From Cryptomeria japonica (lineage: Eukaryota; Streptophyta; Pinopsida; Cupressales; Cupressaceae): DNA of 64,000 nt. Below are positions 33,531 to 47,400 of the stretch, piece by piece. Under the pieces are notes generated by a model. It saw only the letters and a list, made by a program, of their open reading frames with translations, was not told where the DNA came from and did no database searches. A program made the translations under genes and the position numbers. How positions within the stretch are numbered: the first letter of the stretch is position 1; every line of letters starts with the position of its first letter. Where the stretch lies: NCBI RefSeq assembly GCF_030272615.1, contig NC_081406.1, positions 172,866,861 through 172,930,860 on the forward strand, written 5' to 3'.

Positions 33531-35330
33531 CACTTATCCTGGGCATTGGGCATCTTCATTTTTTAATTTTTCAAATTGGAAAATATAAACGAAACTTCAA
33601 AAAATGCGTGAATTTATAATTGAAAATCTTTTAAAATTTACCAAATAAATTTGTCACCTGAGAAAGTGAAGATTATCAAATAACTTTCATGTAGATGCAT
33701 GTTTATTTGTCAAACCTTACCAGATTGTGTATGACGCTTGTATAAATATCCTTGTCAAACAATTCAACTGCAAATTTAATAAAACGGTCACATTGATTAT
33801 TTTCATAATATTATTGACAAAGAATTGAAATTTTAAAATCTCCCAGTGCAGAAATTGTATTTTGACGTTAAAAATTTGCCAAATTTGGTAAACTAGCATT
33901 AGGAACATTCCCATAAAAAGATTATATACCATCTATTGGGGATTTTAAGATTTAATATTTTTTGTAAATCTTGATGAGTTGGATAGCTATTCCCAAGATT
34001 TAATTGATAAAATGAATGATTTATTCTAAAATGACAACAATTTTTTAATTTTGAAGATGATTGAGGACTATTTTGTTTAGGAGATACTCAAAACATGGGT
34101 TTTATTGCAAAAGTTTAGAATTTGGCAAATTAAAAAAATGGGGTTAACAATCCCAAATTTCAGAATTCAGACATTGAAACCTAAAACTTAGTCTAGGGTG
34201 TAAGGGTTTAAGATAAAGATTTGTCAGTTTAGGATCGATGGTACAAAGTTCGTGTTTTAGGAGTCCAATATCTGTAGTGTAAGGTCCAATATGTTATTTT
34301 CAAGATTTATGGTCTTGGGACTTATGGTTCAAGTTATAGCTCTTTCTTGGTCTATGATCTAAGGTGCAAGGTTGTTGGTATAAGAGTCCAATGTCCTTAG
34401 TGTAGGGTTCAATCTCTTAACTTCAGGGTTTGTGGTCTTCGATATAAGTTGTATGGGCTATGGTCAATGTTTTAGGTTTCAATGTGCAAATTCTAAGATG
34501 TGGGATTGTTAGGCCCATTTTCAAACACATCAAATTTTAAGCTTTTGCATTAAAACCCTTGTGTTGAGTATTTCCTAAATAGCAGGGTCGCCAATCATCT
34601 TGAAATTTTGAATGCCTTGTTATTTTATAATAGAATCATTCATTGAATCAAGCATACCTAAAACTACATTGTGCAAACAATTTTTAGGTCTCGGGTCTTG
34701 TATCCAAGGGTTGAAACCTAAAACCATATTGTGCATGGTGGACCCTAGTGAAAAATAAATTGAATTAATGATTCAATAATCAGATGATTACATTGAACGA
34801 TTTACACACGTATATATAGAGGTTACAAGACGATGTTCTATAAATAGAACTAGTTGTTAAAGTGAAATCAAATAAGCTAAAAAGATTAAAAAGCTAAATA
34901 TAGTTTAAAAGGCTAAATAATAAAAAGCTAAATAAGTTGAATAAAAAGATAAATAGCTAAATAAATCGACAAATAAGATGACTGCTAAAAATAGAAGATG
35001 ACCATTATAGAAGATATTAATATTATTTTCAGAACTAGATCTTTCACTCTAGATGGTAGACTAAAATATTCACCCTTATACAACATCCTAAATTTGAGAT
35101 CGTAAACCTTGGATAATAGACATTGGACCTAATATTGGAAACCATTGATCATGATGCTCAACCTATTTGTACCCAAGATCCTATAGACTTGTCTATGGAC
35201 ATTATTACCTTGGAGCTTGGACTATATACCTTTTATATTATATTTTTTACTTTAGATCTTAGGCCAGCGGATAACACTCTAGATGTACAAGGCCATATAC
35301 ATTTTGTTCTATCGTTCAATCTATTTTTTC
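33530..35330. repeat. Block U, copy 5 (interrupted)
   Basis: A full unit, followed by tract Y. It is interrupted by 285 bp at 34749-35033. Confidence 0.75.
34749..35033 (-). mobile_element. Small LTR-like insertion (285 bp)
   Basis: It interrupts GGACCCTAG / ATCTTTC of block U, which is continuous at 15379. CCTAG (34744-34748) and ACTAG (35034-35038) are the probable duplication. The sequence runs TGAAAA...TTTTCA (plus GA). On the minus strand there are two TATA-like boxes (CTATTTATAGAAC and CTATATATACG), so it may be a minus-strand solo LTR or TRIM LTR. Confidence 0.55.
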
Positions 35331-35870
35331 TTAGTTCTCTCACATTATCTATCTTTTCCCCCTTTCTCTACAGGATTACTTATTTTTCTTTTTCTCTATG
35401 TCCTTTTGTGAATATTTATATTAACTAGGAATATCTCTATGTTTTTATTTATTGTGTCTTCCTTTCCTTTTTATTTCTCTTTCTCTCTCCCATTTTCATC
35501 TCTTGTAATCTTTATATTTTTCTTTGTACATTTAGTATCATTTAATCTTTATACTACTCTATTATCCTTTTTTCTGTATTAGTTAATCTTTTTAGTTTTG
35601 TTTCTCATTTTTGAATTCTTCTTTTCCATTATTTTATTTCTATTTTTTTCCTTATTTTAGTGTATTATTTTTTTCTTGTTTTATTTTATTTGCTCCCCTT
35701 GGTGGTTGTGTCCTTTCTCCATATGCCACTTTTCATCTTTTTAATCTACTAGGTCTGCTATCCTCTCTAATTTTCTGCTCCCTTGCTTTCTTGCTCTTTT
35801 TCCCTGATGGTGGATCATGGTGTTTGATCCGCAACGTCGGCAATGTAAAAAATTACATATCGAATCCAAA
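35330..35870. repeat. Pyrimidine-rich tract Y, copy 3
   Basis: T/C-rich sequence homologous to 15560-16150. The open frame 35611-35880 is a by-product of composition. Block U restarts at about 35880. Confidence 0.65.
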
Positions 35871-35879
35871 AGAATTATA

Positions 35880-37020
35880 AACAAGTAAAGATTAGTACAT
35901 AACTTTCATTTCGATTCATGTTTTGTTGTGAAACCTTACCACATTGTATATGAAGTGGTATAAATCTTTCTGTCGAACAATTTAACTCCAAATTCAATAA
36001 ATCTCTCACTTTGATTGTTTTCCTAAATCTCTTGTCAAAGAATTGCACTTCTAGAATCTCCAAAGGAAGAAATTGTATTTTGGCTAGAAAAATTGCCAAA
36101 TCAGTTAAACTAGGACTAGGAACATTCACCTAAAAGGATTATATGTCATTTGTTTCGCATTTTGAGGTTTAATAATTTCTTTAAATTTTGATGAGTTGGA
36201 TAGCTATTTCGAGGATTTTGGTTGATACAATGAATGATTTTGTTCTAAAATGACAAGGGATTCAAAATTTGAAGATGATTGAGGACCTTTCTATTTAGGA
36301 GGTACACAACATAAGGATTTTCGTGCAAAAGTTTAAATTTGGCAATTTCAAAAATTGCTCTAACAATCCCACATCTTAGAATTTGGACATTGAAACCTAA
36401 AACAAGGGTCTAAGTGTTGAAGATATGAATTTCTTGGTCTAGGGTCAATTGTGTGAACTCAATATTCTAGAAGTCTAATATTCGTACTGTATGGTCCATG
36501 GTCGTGGGTGTTGTGGTTCAAGTTATAGCTTTCTTGGTCTAGGATCTAAGGTGGAAGGTTGTTGGTCTAAGAGTCCAAGTCGCTAGTGTAGGGTTAAATA
36601 TCTTAAGTTTAGGGTTGATGGTCTTTGACCTAGGTTACAAGGGCTTAGGTTTCGATATCCAAATACTAAGATCTGGGATTGTTTGTCCCATTTTTGAACT
36701 TGTCAAATTTTAAGATTTTACATTAAAACCCTTGTATTGAGTATCTCCTAAATAAAGGGTTACCCAATCATTTTTAAATTTTTAATCTCTTTTTGTTTTA
36801 GAACAGAATCATTCACTCTATCAGAAAAACCTAAGACTGTTTGGTGCAACCTATTTTATAGGCCTTGGGTCTTGTGTGTAAGGGATGAAACCTAAAACTA
36901 GATTGTGTGTCTTGAACCCTAGATCATACGCTCCAAATGCTCCTCTTAAACACTTCACCTATATACTACATCCTAAATTTGATATGCTAAACCTTGGATG
37001 ATGGACATTGGACCTAAGAT
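35880..37020. repeat. Block U, copy 6
   Basis: An uninterrupted unit (ACATTCACCTAAAAGGATTAT is an empty site for the TRIM). It passes into block C with a small duplication of CATCTATAGAAGGATTC...TTGAACTATA at 37017-37085. Confidence 0.75.
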
Positions 37021-37816
37021 TCCTTGAACTATAGAAGGATTCATCTAGTTTGTCATCTATAGAAGGATTCCTTGAACTATATATATCATAATTTAGTACA
37101 TCATGAAGATTTTCTTCATCGCTACCCGAGTTGCCCTTGATAAATGTGCAATCTTCTCATTAATTGTCCTAAAATGGTTACAAAGAGAAAACATTTTGAT
37201 AGTTAGATAAATTTGAACAACACATTCATGTAAGCTAGGTCTGTAACACAAATGCTAAGAAATTCTGAGAAATCACAAACATGTTTGTGGAAGAATAGAG
37301 CGAATTAGTGTAGATTTTTCTCGAGATAACTAAAAACTGATTTTGCTTAAAAAATCATTATTTGCCAATCTCTGTATCCTTGTCTTGGCTAAATTGTGCT
37401 TGGCGAGACTTTTAATATTTGAACTTTCTCGACATGGATTAGAATAACACAAGCAATCCTTATTTTTCTTGTGCAATCAATTTTTCTTCTAGTTTCTATG
37501 AATCATAAACAACCAATCACCAATCCTTTACTTAGAGAAACCATTTTTAGATTATGATGCTATATTGATTATAAATGCATACATCATAAATTCCACGATC
37601 CACAATTGCACGATAAAAAAAATAAACAAAGCTTGCGTAAAAAATATCGCACTTAGAAGCATCCTTTATTTCTTGAAGAAATTACTAAATAATTTGGAGT
37701 ATGCTCAGCAAAATTGTCAAACAAAATTTGGAGTATCCTCAACAGAATTGTACAACAAACCTAGTGCATGATAAGAACTAGTGTTTTTATATCCTTCAAA
37801 GGCTTTGGACCTCATT

Positions 37817-38204
37817 TGTTGGAAATGTAATCCCAACTACCCCACCTAACATATCAAGCCATATATCATCCGTATGCATAACCTATCTGCAGACATGACA
37901 CCAACATATTTTCCATAGATTTGGATGGATTATCATGTACTCTTTAGCTTGTCTTTCTACCAGATCACATACTTTTTGGGCAGTGAAAAATATATTATTT
38001 TATGTATGCCTTCTGCCCTCAGTTATGTTTAGAAGGTCTATATATTTCTTAGGACTTCATTTTTGTAAGCACTCTCTCAGTACAGCAGAGTCCAGCTCTC
38101 AGAGGTAAAGTATTTAAGTGTATGAATCTGTAATATTTTGTTTTAATTAAATACAAATGTTTATGTTTTGGCTCTGCTCTGTTTTTGTTCTGTCTTTCAC
38201 TCCC
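37817..38204 (+). mobile_element. LTR-like insertion (388 bp)
   Basis: TCATT occurs on both sides (37812-37816 and 38205-38209), and the block-C copy at 16651 lacks the insert (TTGTATCATCAATACTCCTC). It starts TGTTGGAAATG, as plant LTRs do, and has a TATA-like CTATATATTTC near 38039. The right end (CACTCCC) is not a standard CA, so the class is tentative. Confidence 0.5.
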
Positions 38205-38492
38205 TCATTGTATCATCAACACTACTCTGACTCCCATGGTCCAGACATTTTTGTGGAAGGTGAATGAATTTCTTGGTCATCCCCACTTAAACAAGCAATC
38301 TCTAGATGTTTGCTACTAATCAACAATAATCCCACTTCAAAAACGAACTCTACATTTATCTCTTGCAGTTAGTAGAGCTGTAGCAACTTTAACTGTCATA
38401 CGATCCTTTTGATGAATTTCTTCCTTAATAGATAGTAAGTGATCTTGATCAACAACAAATGTAGTTGAACAGACCATAGATATGGTTTCTTT

Positions 38493-40476
38493 TGAAGAGC
38501 ACACAGTTATACTGAGGGGTGAATCAGTATAACAATGAATTTTACCAGTTTAAACTCTTTCAACTTCAATCACAATTATATAGCTCATCTCATTAACATA
38601 TTCATTGCATACCAACATTCATATGTGATCTAACTAATATGAACACTAGTAGAACACAAGATATATACGTGGAAACCCTTATGGGAGAAAACCACGGCAA
38701 TAAATGCTTTTATATAAATCTTCTTTTACAATGTTCGTAGGCACCAACCTACTAGAGGCACCAACCCCTAACCCCGTTTGTGAGCACCAACCCAATGGAA
38801 GCACCAACTCCCAAATCTGAATTTGTGAGCACCAACCCACTAGAAGCACCAACTCCCAAATCTGAATTAGTGACCACCAACCCACTTCATATAAATCTGA
38901 ATTCCCATCTTGACAATGTTGCTATCTCAACTGATGATGGACAGTTTAATCTTTTGCATATATTCTTTCCTCACAAGCATATATTCTTCTTCATAAAACT
39001 GTTATATTATCTTCCAGAAATTCTGCTGATAATTTCTTCATACATCTGTACATAAAGTCTTCATAGATTTGCCCTTATGTTCTTCACAATTCTACCCTTA
39101 TACTTTCTCTAGTTTGCTTCAGATTTCTGCACTTTATTCAAGTATTATTTATTAGATTTCTTCGTAAACCTGCCCTTACACTATTCCTTTTTCTCCTGAT
39201 TACACATACATTACGCACTACTCACAATACACAAAACTGGATTATATAGTCTGTCTTATTTTCAAACGACATGACTATTCATTTGTCTGCTTACGTGAAA
39301 GGTCACATATCCTTTCACAAACCAATTAACAAATATTTGTTACAACTATAACGAACAGATTCATTAGTCATATCTTTATTCGAACTGATGTCTTTATAAA
39401 TTAATTCTTTTATATGATTTTATTCAAATATCCATCGATATTGTTATTATTAATGTAGTTGTGCTTCATAGTAGCCACCTCTCGTCACTTGCGTTGACAG
39501 TAGTCAATGTTTGGTGTTGTTTCTCGTGAATCTTCTACCTGCCACCACATTCCATTGTCCCGTCATATTTAAAATTCTGTAATACGTAGAATGACTACGT
39601 ATTTTCTGATTACCATCTTTATTTCCACGTTCTCCTTAAAGATTGAGAATAATATAACTCTATATAGTATGTATTTGCTGCTGGCAGTGTTAGAATGGAT
39701 TCTGGAAATGTTTTGGTCCTGCTGTATCGTCTGTTTACTATGTCTGTATGATAAATATTAATCAGTTTCTTTTCATTCTTTAACCACGTACCATATCATC
39801 CTACGGGTGGCAAGGAGTGTTGACCAATGTCAATAATGACTCATCAATTAATGTATATCTTACCTTGCACCTTTCCATAATTTATAATGTTTATTTTATA
39901 TTTTTGATTGCCACGTATTCATCTTTATTTCAAATTGAATGAATTAACCACTGTCTTAGAGCACTTATACGTGGGATTAATTTGTCTTTTAGTGGGTCTG
40001 TATTATAAGGAGGTGGGTCCCATAAATCTTGTCTTGTAGTGGGGAATTTTGGCATAAGGAAGTGGGCCCCAAAACAATTTATTGTAATTTGCCACTCTTC
40101 TTAACATTAGTTGCTGCACCTAATAGACCACCTTTTCTATTTAATATATTTCTTATTTTCCCGTAACTGCTGCTTAAGGTTTATTGTTTATATAATTAAT
40201 ATAAACAATTCCAATGTCTGTATATATACATATATTTGCTGTCTCTATATATATGCTGCTGCCTTAAGAGTATGTATATTTGAGTCTGTCTTTACTATGA
40301 CACACCTGTACATATATAATGCAGTCTGGATCATTAATGTAACTTTTATATGCTGACTTTATGTATCGTAGTCCTGTAGATAGTTTGTTCTGTGTATTTG
40401 ATCATTGCTGGCTATTTACTGTATACATATATTTCTGAGTATCACTATTTTGGCATCAATGACAATATTTCTATCA
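38493..40476. mobile_element. Probable solo LTR (1984 bp)
   Basis: The left flank ends TCTTT (38488-38492) and the same TCTTT follows the right end CTATCA (40477-40481). The block-C copy at 17011-17045 joins the flanks. The ends are TGAAGAGC...CTATCA. The GAGGGGTGAATCAG phrase near the start resembles the other solo LTR at 48650. It contains the 38741-38890 minisatellite. Confidence 0.55.
38741..38890 (+). repeat. GCACCAAC minisatellite
   Basis: About 3.4 tandem units of 43-45 bp, each made of two sub-units starting GCACCAAC (17 and 26-28 bp). The last two units are nearly identical (CTCCCAAATCTGAATT...). It lies in the probable LTR; the ORF on the minus strand is a repeat by-product. Confidence 0.85.
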
Positions 40477-40504
40477 TCTTTTGTAGCGTTTATCATGCTG
40501 AAAG

Positions 40505-40900
40505 CTACGTTCTCTGGGGGTGCTTCCCCGTTTTTTTTTAGCCATCACCGTTTCGGGGACAAAGGACTCCTAGGGGATGTCCTCATAATTTATGCATATA
40601 GAGAGTGAATTTTGACAATGAATTTTATAAGAAATTTGACTTTGACTCTCAATTTAACACAAATTTGCCATAAGAAATCTTCTAGTTCTTATATGTTAAG
40701 CTTCTATCTTGTATATGAGCATGTTTTATCCATGTTTTCATATGAATATTTTAAATTTTCTTTGTATATTTTAATTTTCCCAATTTTAATATAGTCGTCC
40801 TCTTTGCCATACCCTATCCCCCAAATTGACAAAAAATCACTGTCCCGAAAACACATACCCCGTCCCCTGCCATCCCCGTCTTGAAAACTAGGGGTAACAT
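40505..40900. mobile_element. Putative inverted-repeat element, CCCCG-rich ends
   Basis: The right end TTGAAAACTAGGGGTAACAT closely matches 17878-17898. Both ends are rich in CCCCG / CGGGG. The left end (TCTCTGGGGGTGCTTCCCCG) pairs only weakly. No target duplication was found. Confidence 0.35.
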
Positions 40901-42179
40901 AGGCTGGCAATGCGTGCAAGTCAACGTCCATAGCACATAGGAGACCAAATATCTTCCAGTTTTTCTGCCAATCAGAACAAATTTATTATTTAAACCTGTA
41001 TATTTTGAATATAAATTTTCCACAATATTTACAACTAAAATATCTGACAAAAAAACCTTATTTTGACTAAGTCTAGATCGACATTCATGCTTTATTTGAA
41101 GGGCGCCATTTTAACATAGGCTTTGAGTGTACTGTGAAAGATTGTTAATAGTATCGTAGTCCTTCCAACAAATCCATTTTAGGCATAATCATCAAACATA
41201 TTTCTTCAAGGCAATTTGTCAACTGTCCTACGACATTTCATTGTTTGTAGATTTTGAAACATTGGCCTTATGTACAAATCCTGCGTCAATGTAATTCCTC
41301 AGCAATTAGTGGTACCCATCTAACCACATTCACCATATGCACATTTAATAGTAGTGCATCACTAACTACTATGTAGACATCCCATCCAACAATACACACA
41401 CATTAAATGACAACAAATGTAAAGGAATTTTAAAGTGCAACTCTGGTTATATAGAATGTGGACACTATAATCAACGGTTCGGAACATGTGCAACACGGTG
41501 GGTTTCTTTTTAACTTGTCGTATATAATCGAACTCAAATAAAAGAAAAAATAAAAATGACGATAAATCTGAAATCAAGCTAGAGCAAACCACAATGTGAT
41601 GGTGGTAATTGCAGAGATCTCGAATCTGAACTTGACATCCACAGTAAGAAGATTCGTAGCATTCACCAAAGAATGATACACGACTTTGATATACCACATT
41701 GTGAATTTGGGCAGGGTTAAATAGAGGAATAAAATTATGTTATATTATGCGAAGTGTATTTTAAGCAATTCTAAAGAGAAGACTTAACCAATTTTTCATT
41801 TACCTACATATGTTAACATTTACCTACATATGTTAACAAATATTATAAGAAATTGATTAATATTTTGTTTGAGTAATTAAAATAATTTATATATAAATTA
41901 TTACAAGAAGTTTTTATGATACACTATATAAAAATCTTATATATATTTATGTAATTGATATTGTGAATTGAACTAAGTAATTTAAAATGTCTATGTATCC
42001 ATTTGTACGTATCGAGCCTTTGGATGGTATAACCTTCGACAAGTTCCCATTCATCCCAACATCCCTTCCTTCTGTTTTAGAAATCTACTAAAAGCAGAGG
42101 TTTGAAGGTTATTTGGAATAGTCGGGGACTGCATGTAGGGTAGGAATTTTCAATATTTTATTACAAATTGGATTTTAAA

Positions 42180-43400
42180 ATGGTAACAAGGAATTACAAC
42201 ACGTAGATGCTGATTCGAAGAATTGCTTAGTTTTTAAAATCCAACTAACATCACCTTAATTTTTGATAAAAAATTTGATTGGGCATTGTGAATAATCATT
42301 TTATTATATTTCAACTTTTAAAGGACACATTTAAATTTGGAAAATGAGTGAATGTGTTCGGAAATCTTGTAAATTTTACTTGATGAATCTATCAACACGA
42401 AAAATGAAGATTAAATTGCCAAACAATTTTACTCCAAATTCAATAAAACTCACTCAGATTATTTTCGTATATCTCTTGACAAATAATTGAACTTAACCAA
42501 AGTAGAAATGATATTTTGACCTTAAAAACACGCAACATTTGGTGAAGTAGTAGTAGGAACATTATCATAGAAGTACTATATACCATTTATTGAGGATTTA
42601 GAGATCTAATAATTTTGGTAAATTTTTGTGTTGGATAGTTGTACCCAAGATTTTGATTGATACAATGAATGATTTTGTTAAAAATAACAAGAGATTGAAA
42701 ATTTGAAGATGATTGGGGACCTTTTTGTTCAAGTACCTTTTTATTTAGGAGATACTCAACATGAGGGTTTTAGTGTAAAAGTTTAAAATTTGACAAATTC
42801 AAAAATGAGTCTAACAATCCCAGATCTAGTATTTGGACATTGAAACCTAAAACTTGGTCTTAGGTCTAGGGTTTCAAGATATAGATTTCTTGGTCTAGGA
42901 TTGATGGTGCAAAGTAGATGTTCTAGGAGTAAAATATTCATAGTATACGGTCCAATATGTTATTTGCAGGGTCAATGTCTTCGGTCTTATAGTTCAAGTT
43001 GTAGCTTTCATGGTGTAGGACTTGAGGTGCAAGGTCGTTGGTATAAGAGTCCACTGCCTCTCGTGTAGGGTTCAATATCTTAAGTTTAGGGTTCATGGTC
43101 GTTTATCTAGGCTGCAAGGGCTATAGTCAAAGTTTTAGGTTTCAATCTCCAAATTCTAAGATGTGGGATTGTTAGGCCCTTTTTTGAACTTTTCAAATTG
43201 TATTTTTTCATTAAAACCTCTGTGTTGTGTATGTCTTTAATAAAAGGGTCCCCAATCATCTTCAAATATTGTATATTTTATTATTTTAGAATAAAATCAT
43301 TCAATTGTATGTGGAAACCTAAAACTAAATCATGCAACCTATGTTTAGGTCTTGGGTCTTGTGTCCAAGGGTTGAAACCTAAACTGGATTGTGACTGTTG
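42180..43400. repeat. Block U, copy 7
   Basis: A full unit in the order U, A, E, S, as at 25230-33185. It has a short internal duplication of the GGACCTTTTTGTT / TACCTTTTTATTTAGG phrase at 42717-42745. Confidence 0.75.
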
Positions 43401-43720
43401 GACCATTTTGGTAAATAGATTTGTCACTACGAATGTTTTTTTGAAACTGACCTTGTTTGCTCGAAGAGTAGTGACAACCGTGCCAATAGTTGGAGAGATT
43501 TTGGTGAAGCCACAATCTTCCTCTACATTTGAGAGGGCCAACTCTCTCGTATGATGGTGATTTTTCAGATTTTTGTGCACTTTTAAGCTGAAAGTACATA
43601 AAAGATAGAAAACTAAACTAAAGAAAGGTGAATAATAGAAACCCAACGGTAGACATATGAATACAAACTAAGATATCACAAAGGATGGCAGATTACAAGG
43701 GGGTTTTACGCACAAAATAA
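43400..43720. repeat. Block A, copy 4
   Basis: Matches 26500-26830 closely (CGTGCCAATAGTTGGAGAGA with TTTGGTGAAG). The minus-strand peptide TRELALSN...ANKVSFKKTFVVTNLFTK parallels copy 2. Confidence 0.7.
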
Positions 43721-45430
43721 GTCTTTGTATGCAATGGTGATGAAAGAAATAAAACATATTTTGCCATACAAAGAAATAAGTTACCTAAGCACATTCATAC
43801 AGAGATACCAGGGTATGATTGTGTTTAATCAATTACATATATATTTGAATTGAAAACTAATGGATCACACAAATACACAAAGAGGTTATCAATTTAACGT
43901 ATGGGAAATCAGTAACAATAACTCATCAGGACATTCAATATATACAAATCAAATGCATTCTTTATCATCCTTTAGGAAATATACAAATTCAAATGCTCTT
44001 AGCTACAAAAGTGTGAGCACTAAAAGTCATCAAAATGCCTCTCTAGAAATATATCCAAAGTTTTCCTTATGCAAGAGTCACCTTTACAATGAAAATGCCT
44101 TGCATTTATAGGCTTTAGAAGATAACTACTTTGTAATCACTTAGCCTAACCAACATTAGGTACCCACTTAGGATAACTATCTTAATGACCACATCTGATA
44201 ATTACCCTTTAGAAACAGGTTAGGTTTTAACTAACTTTTATAGAAATTAATTTCAAATTCTAACTTATCTTGTTGAGGTAGTTGGCAATCTTCACTAACT
44301 ATGCCATGGATACTTTTGAGAATCTTCTTTGAACCAACCATTGTCTGAACTTGTCCTCTTTGTTGCATAGCATGAACGGATACACTTTTCACATAGGTGA
44401 CCACAAGACGGTGCATAATAACAGATGGTAAGATTTTCAAAGTCAGATGTTCTTCAATCAAAACCTCCTGCACATTCTAGTTGAGAAGTTGAAATCCAAT
44501 GCAATATTCAATCTGATAGTTATTTATTGAGAATCTTGCATAGTGAGTTTCATCTCTTAAATAATTTCTAAAGCTTCAGGTACATCTCTTGTAGTTGTAG
44601 CAAGATCTATCTCCATGTGAATCTTGCCTTAATGTGAAGAATTCCAGTCACTGAATGTTGAATGTACATTTTGCTGATGAAGTTCAAGGTTTCATTGCGT
44701 TCTTATTCATTATACATTTGTTCCATATGACAACATGCAGCCAAAACATCAACAAACATGATACTAATATCCTTCAAATTTGTTGTGATGACACAAGCTT
44801 TATCATCTACAAACATCATACTCCATGAGTGAAAATACTAGAAAACATCTTTCGTCGTATTGAAAAGTCTTCCTTATTCTTGAAGGCTTCGACCATCCTA
44901 GAAGAGACTACAAGCCTATGTTCAAACAACAAAAGTACTAGCCTATCAGGGTCCTCAAGTTCCAAGTAAGGCGTTGGTAGAAAAAATTTCCAAACTGAAT
45001 TTTCCATTGGACACATCTAAGATCTCTGTCACCGCCAAGTAGAAGAATTCAGAGTTCTTGAATGATAAAGATCTTTATCATTGTCTAAACAAACTTGGGT
45101 AAAGCACATTTCATTACGTTCAAGGGCATTTCATAGTTATATATCGAATGAAAGCCTGCTTTTAACTACACTACCATGAATCTCCATCTCCTTGCAACAA
45201 GTTGCAAAATTGCATTTGTTTCGAAGTTTCTAAACTTTTTTCAACATACCCTTTTTTGCAAATCTTTTAGTTATTCCTCTCAATGAGGTAGCATTTCTTT
45301 AAGATGTTCAGTCAATACTTTTTCTGTATCAAACGGATCAGCGTATGGGAACACGTTTCTTCTCCCTTAAAGCTCTAATTTGCGTGTGGCTAGAGAGGAA
45401 TGGCGAAGTTTGTTGAATTTAGATTTACGT
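43720..45430. repeat. Block E, copy 2 (uninterrupted)
   Basis: An intact counterpart of 26830-27115 plus 29833-31190, showing the empty site for the 27116 LTR at about 43996. Minus-strand open stretches 44231-44473 and 44816-45016 are shadows of those in copy 1. Confidence 0.75.
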
Positions 45431-47400
45431 CTGCCAGTCGCATTTCCTTGAAAGTTTCTAAGACTTAACAACGAATCCATTCTTTGCATCCTGTGTAATT
45501 ATTATATTGCATGAGATGAGATTTCGTCACGACATTTTATTAATCATTTCAATTGCTATGTGCATTCTGTAGAGGCCGTGGTTTTGGTATTTTGAGAGAC
45601 CTTGCCCAACTGTTCACTTGCCTTATTTCTGCTTCCAGATTTCTTTTAGAAACTATTCAGGTGTGTTGTCTTTTCTTACACATTGGTTTTAAGACTTCTG
45701 TCCAGCTTCCCACGTGTTGTGAAAAGATATTCTTTTGATGAAAATTTGTCAAGGAGTTTGCAATATTGAAGAATTTGGATTTACACCAACTAGTTGCGTT
45801 TGCTTGAAATATCCTAAATCCTTTTCAACAAGCCATTATTGTTGATAACCTGCCATCATTTTATTTTGCGAGATCAATGCCATAAAGGTGCTCTATCGAT
45901 TAGCTTACCTGTGCCTCCACGTTTTGCATGTTAGCACGAGCAACTCAGTAACTCGATCGATATTCATATATGACCTACAGGCACCAAGAAAACACTTATG
46001 TGCAGCCACCATAGGCTTAAATCACATCTTAATAATATGATTTAGGATGTCCTCAAGATAGCCACAATAGCCATGAAAGTCCCATGCACGCCCTGTGATA
46101 AGGGCTGTTAGCAGGATTGAAAGAGATACATCGGCATAGTCGTGTGCATATACAACATAAACAACATTTTACAATGTTACGATATGCTCCAGAGCACTTC
46201 ATTGATTCAAATATTTAGAGAACGTCTATGCCAAATCTGAGTTGTGCCCACAATGATATGATTCCATTTCATTTTTTTGATTTCTCTTTAAGGCGTTGTT
46301 ATTCAATATGTTGCAGGTTAGTTTGTGCATATCGAGCAATCATTTTATTAGATAAGTCCGCATTTGATTGAATTTTCATTTTTTTTCATTTGCTTGAAAG
46401 TTTCTTGAATCTCTTAAGAAAAACCATTATGTGCATATCTTGCAATCGTGGCAGCCATGAGATTACATTCTTTTGGAGCATTTCTTTTTGGCAGTTTAAT
46501 AGTGGTGTCCACACTTGACATTTTGCGTGTATGTCTGCCTAGGAAACAATACCTACCGCATCTATCAGAAGTCTTTAACCTTTGCGCTTAATGAGCAGAT
46601 ATAGTTTAATAGTAGCTTTGAGGTTAGCTATAATAGCTAACTAATTCGATGAAATTGCCGATGTGTGAGTTGTAATAACTTTTAGATGTGTGAGAATACA
46701 TCTGTGCTTCGTTGTACTTTTTAAATTTGGTTAATATTCCGATAGTGATCTTGACCGTTAATGAAAACTAACTTCTCATTCGGTGATTTTCACAAATGGG
46801 TAGACTTGCCTATAGATTGATGTTGTTTGAATGGAGATTAAAACAAACCAAGTCTTTCCTTATTTCGGTGACCTTCATAATTTTGGTAATTTGTCCAAGC
46901 ACATAAACTCGCGATGATATCTTAATAGCCAATAACAAAACCAAACAATCAATTCACTAGTTTACCAACCAACTCCTTTGTTAATATATGGTATGTTTAG
47001 CCATATTGTGGCCATCGATGCTTCACAGCTAATATTTATTCTTTTCTAATTAATTATGTCAGTCTGAAAATGGAGGTAATGTATGACTCTGCTGTGGGTG
47101 TTATTTTGGTGTGAAATTTTTCAATGTTCTCGATAAGACAACCATAATCAAAACTAAAAATAAAACTAGTTCTATGTAGGTTGAATAAAACTCTTGATTT
47201 AATCATTACCAGAATTTCGACCACTTGGTAGGTTTCCACAATGAAGAATGATAATTCTTTGACAAGGGAGTTTTGACATCATCAATCTATTACAATTAAT
47301 TGGACTTTAATGTTTGATTGATAATAAGTTTCACAAATAATGGTCTAGAAGCATTTGAAACACATATCAAATTGGCTTAGTAGTGAGTTTGATGAAAAGT
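45430..47400. repeat. Block S, copy 3
   Basis: About 2 kb homologous to 31190-33185, ending at CTAGAAGCATTTGAAACACATATCAAAT. Non-coding as far as I can see. Confidence 0.75.

Larger units (their letters stand above)
37020..42180. repeat. Block C, copy 3 (expanded by insertions)
   Basis: Corresponds to 16150-19540 and 22040-25230, but carries insertions at 37817-38204, 38493-40476 and about 40505-40900. The remaining pieces keep the order of the other copies. Its coding-like relics are the most decayed of the three. Confidence 0.65.

Noticed and set aside
38679-38885. Trp-rich repeated peptide on the minus strand
   Set aside because: A translation of the GCACCAAC minisatellite with no start context or wider homology.
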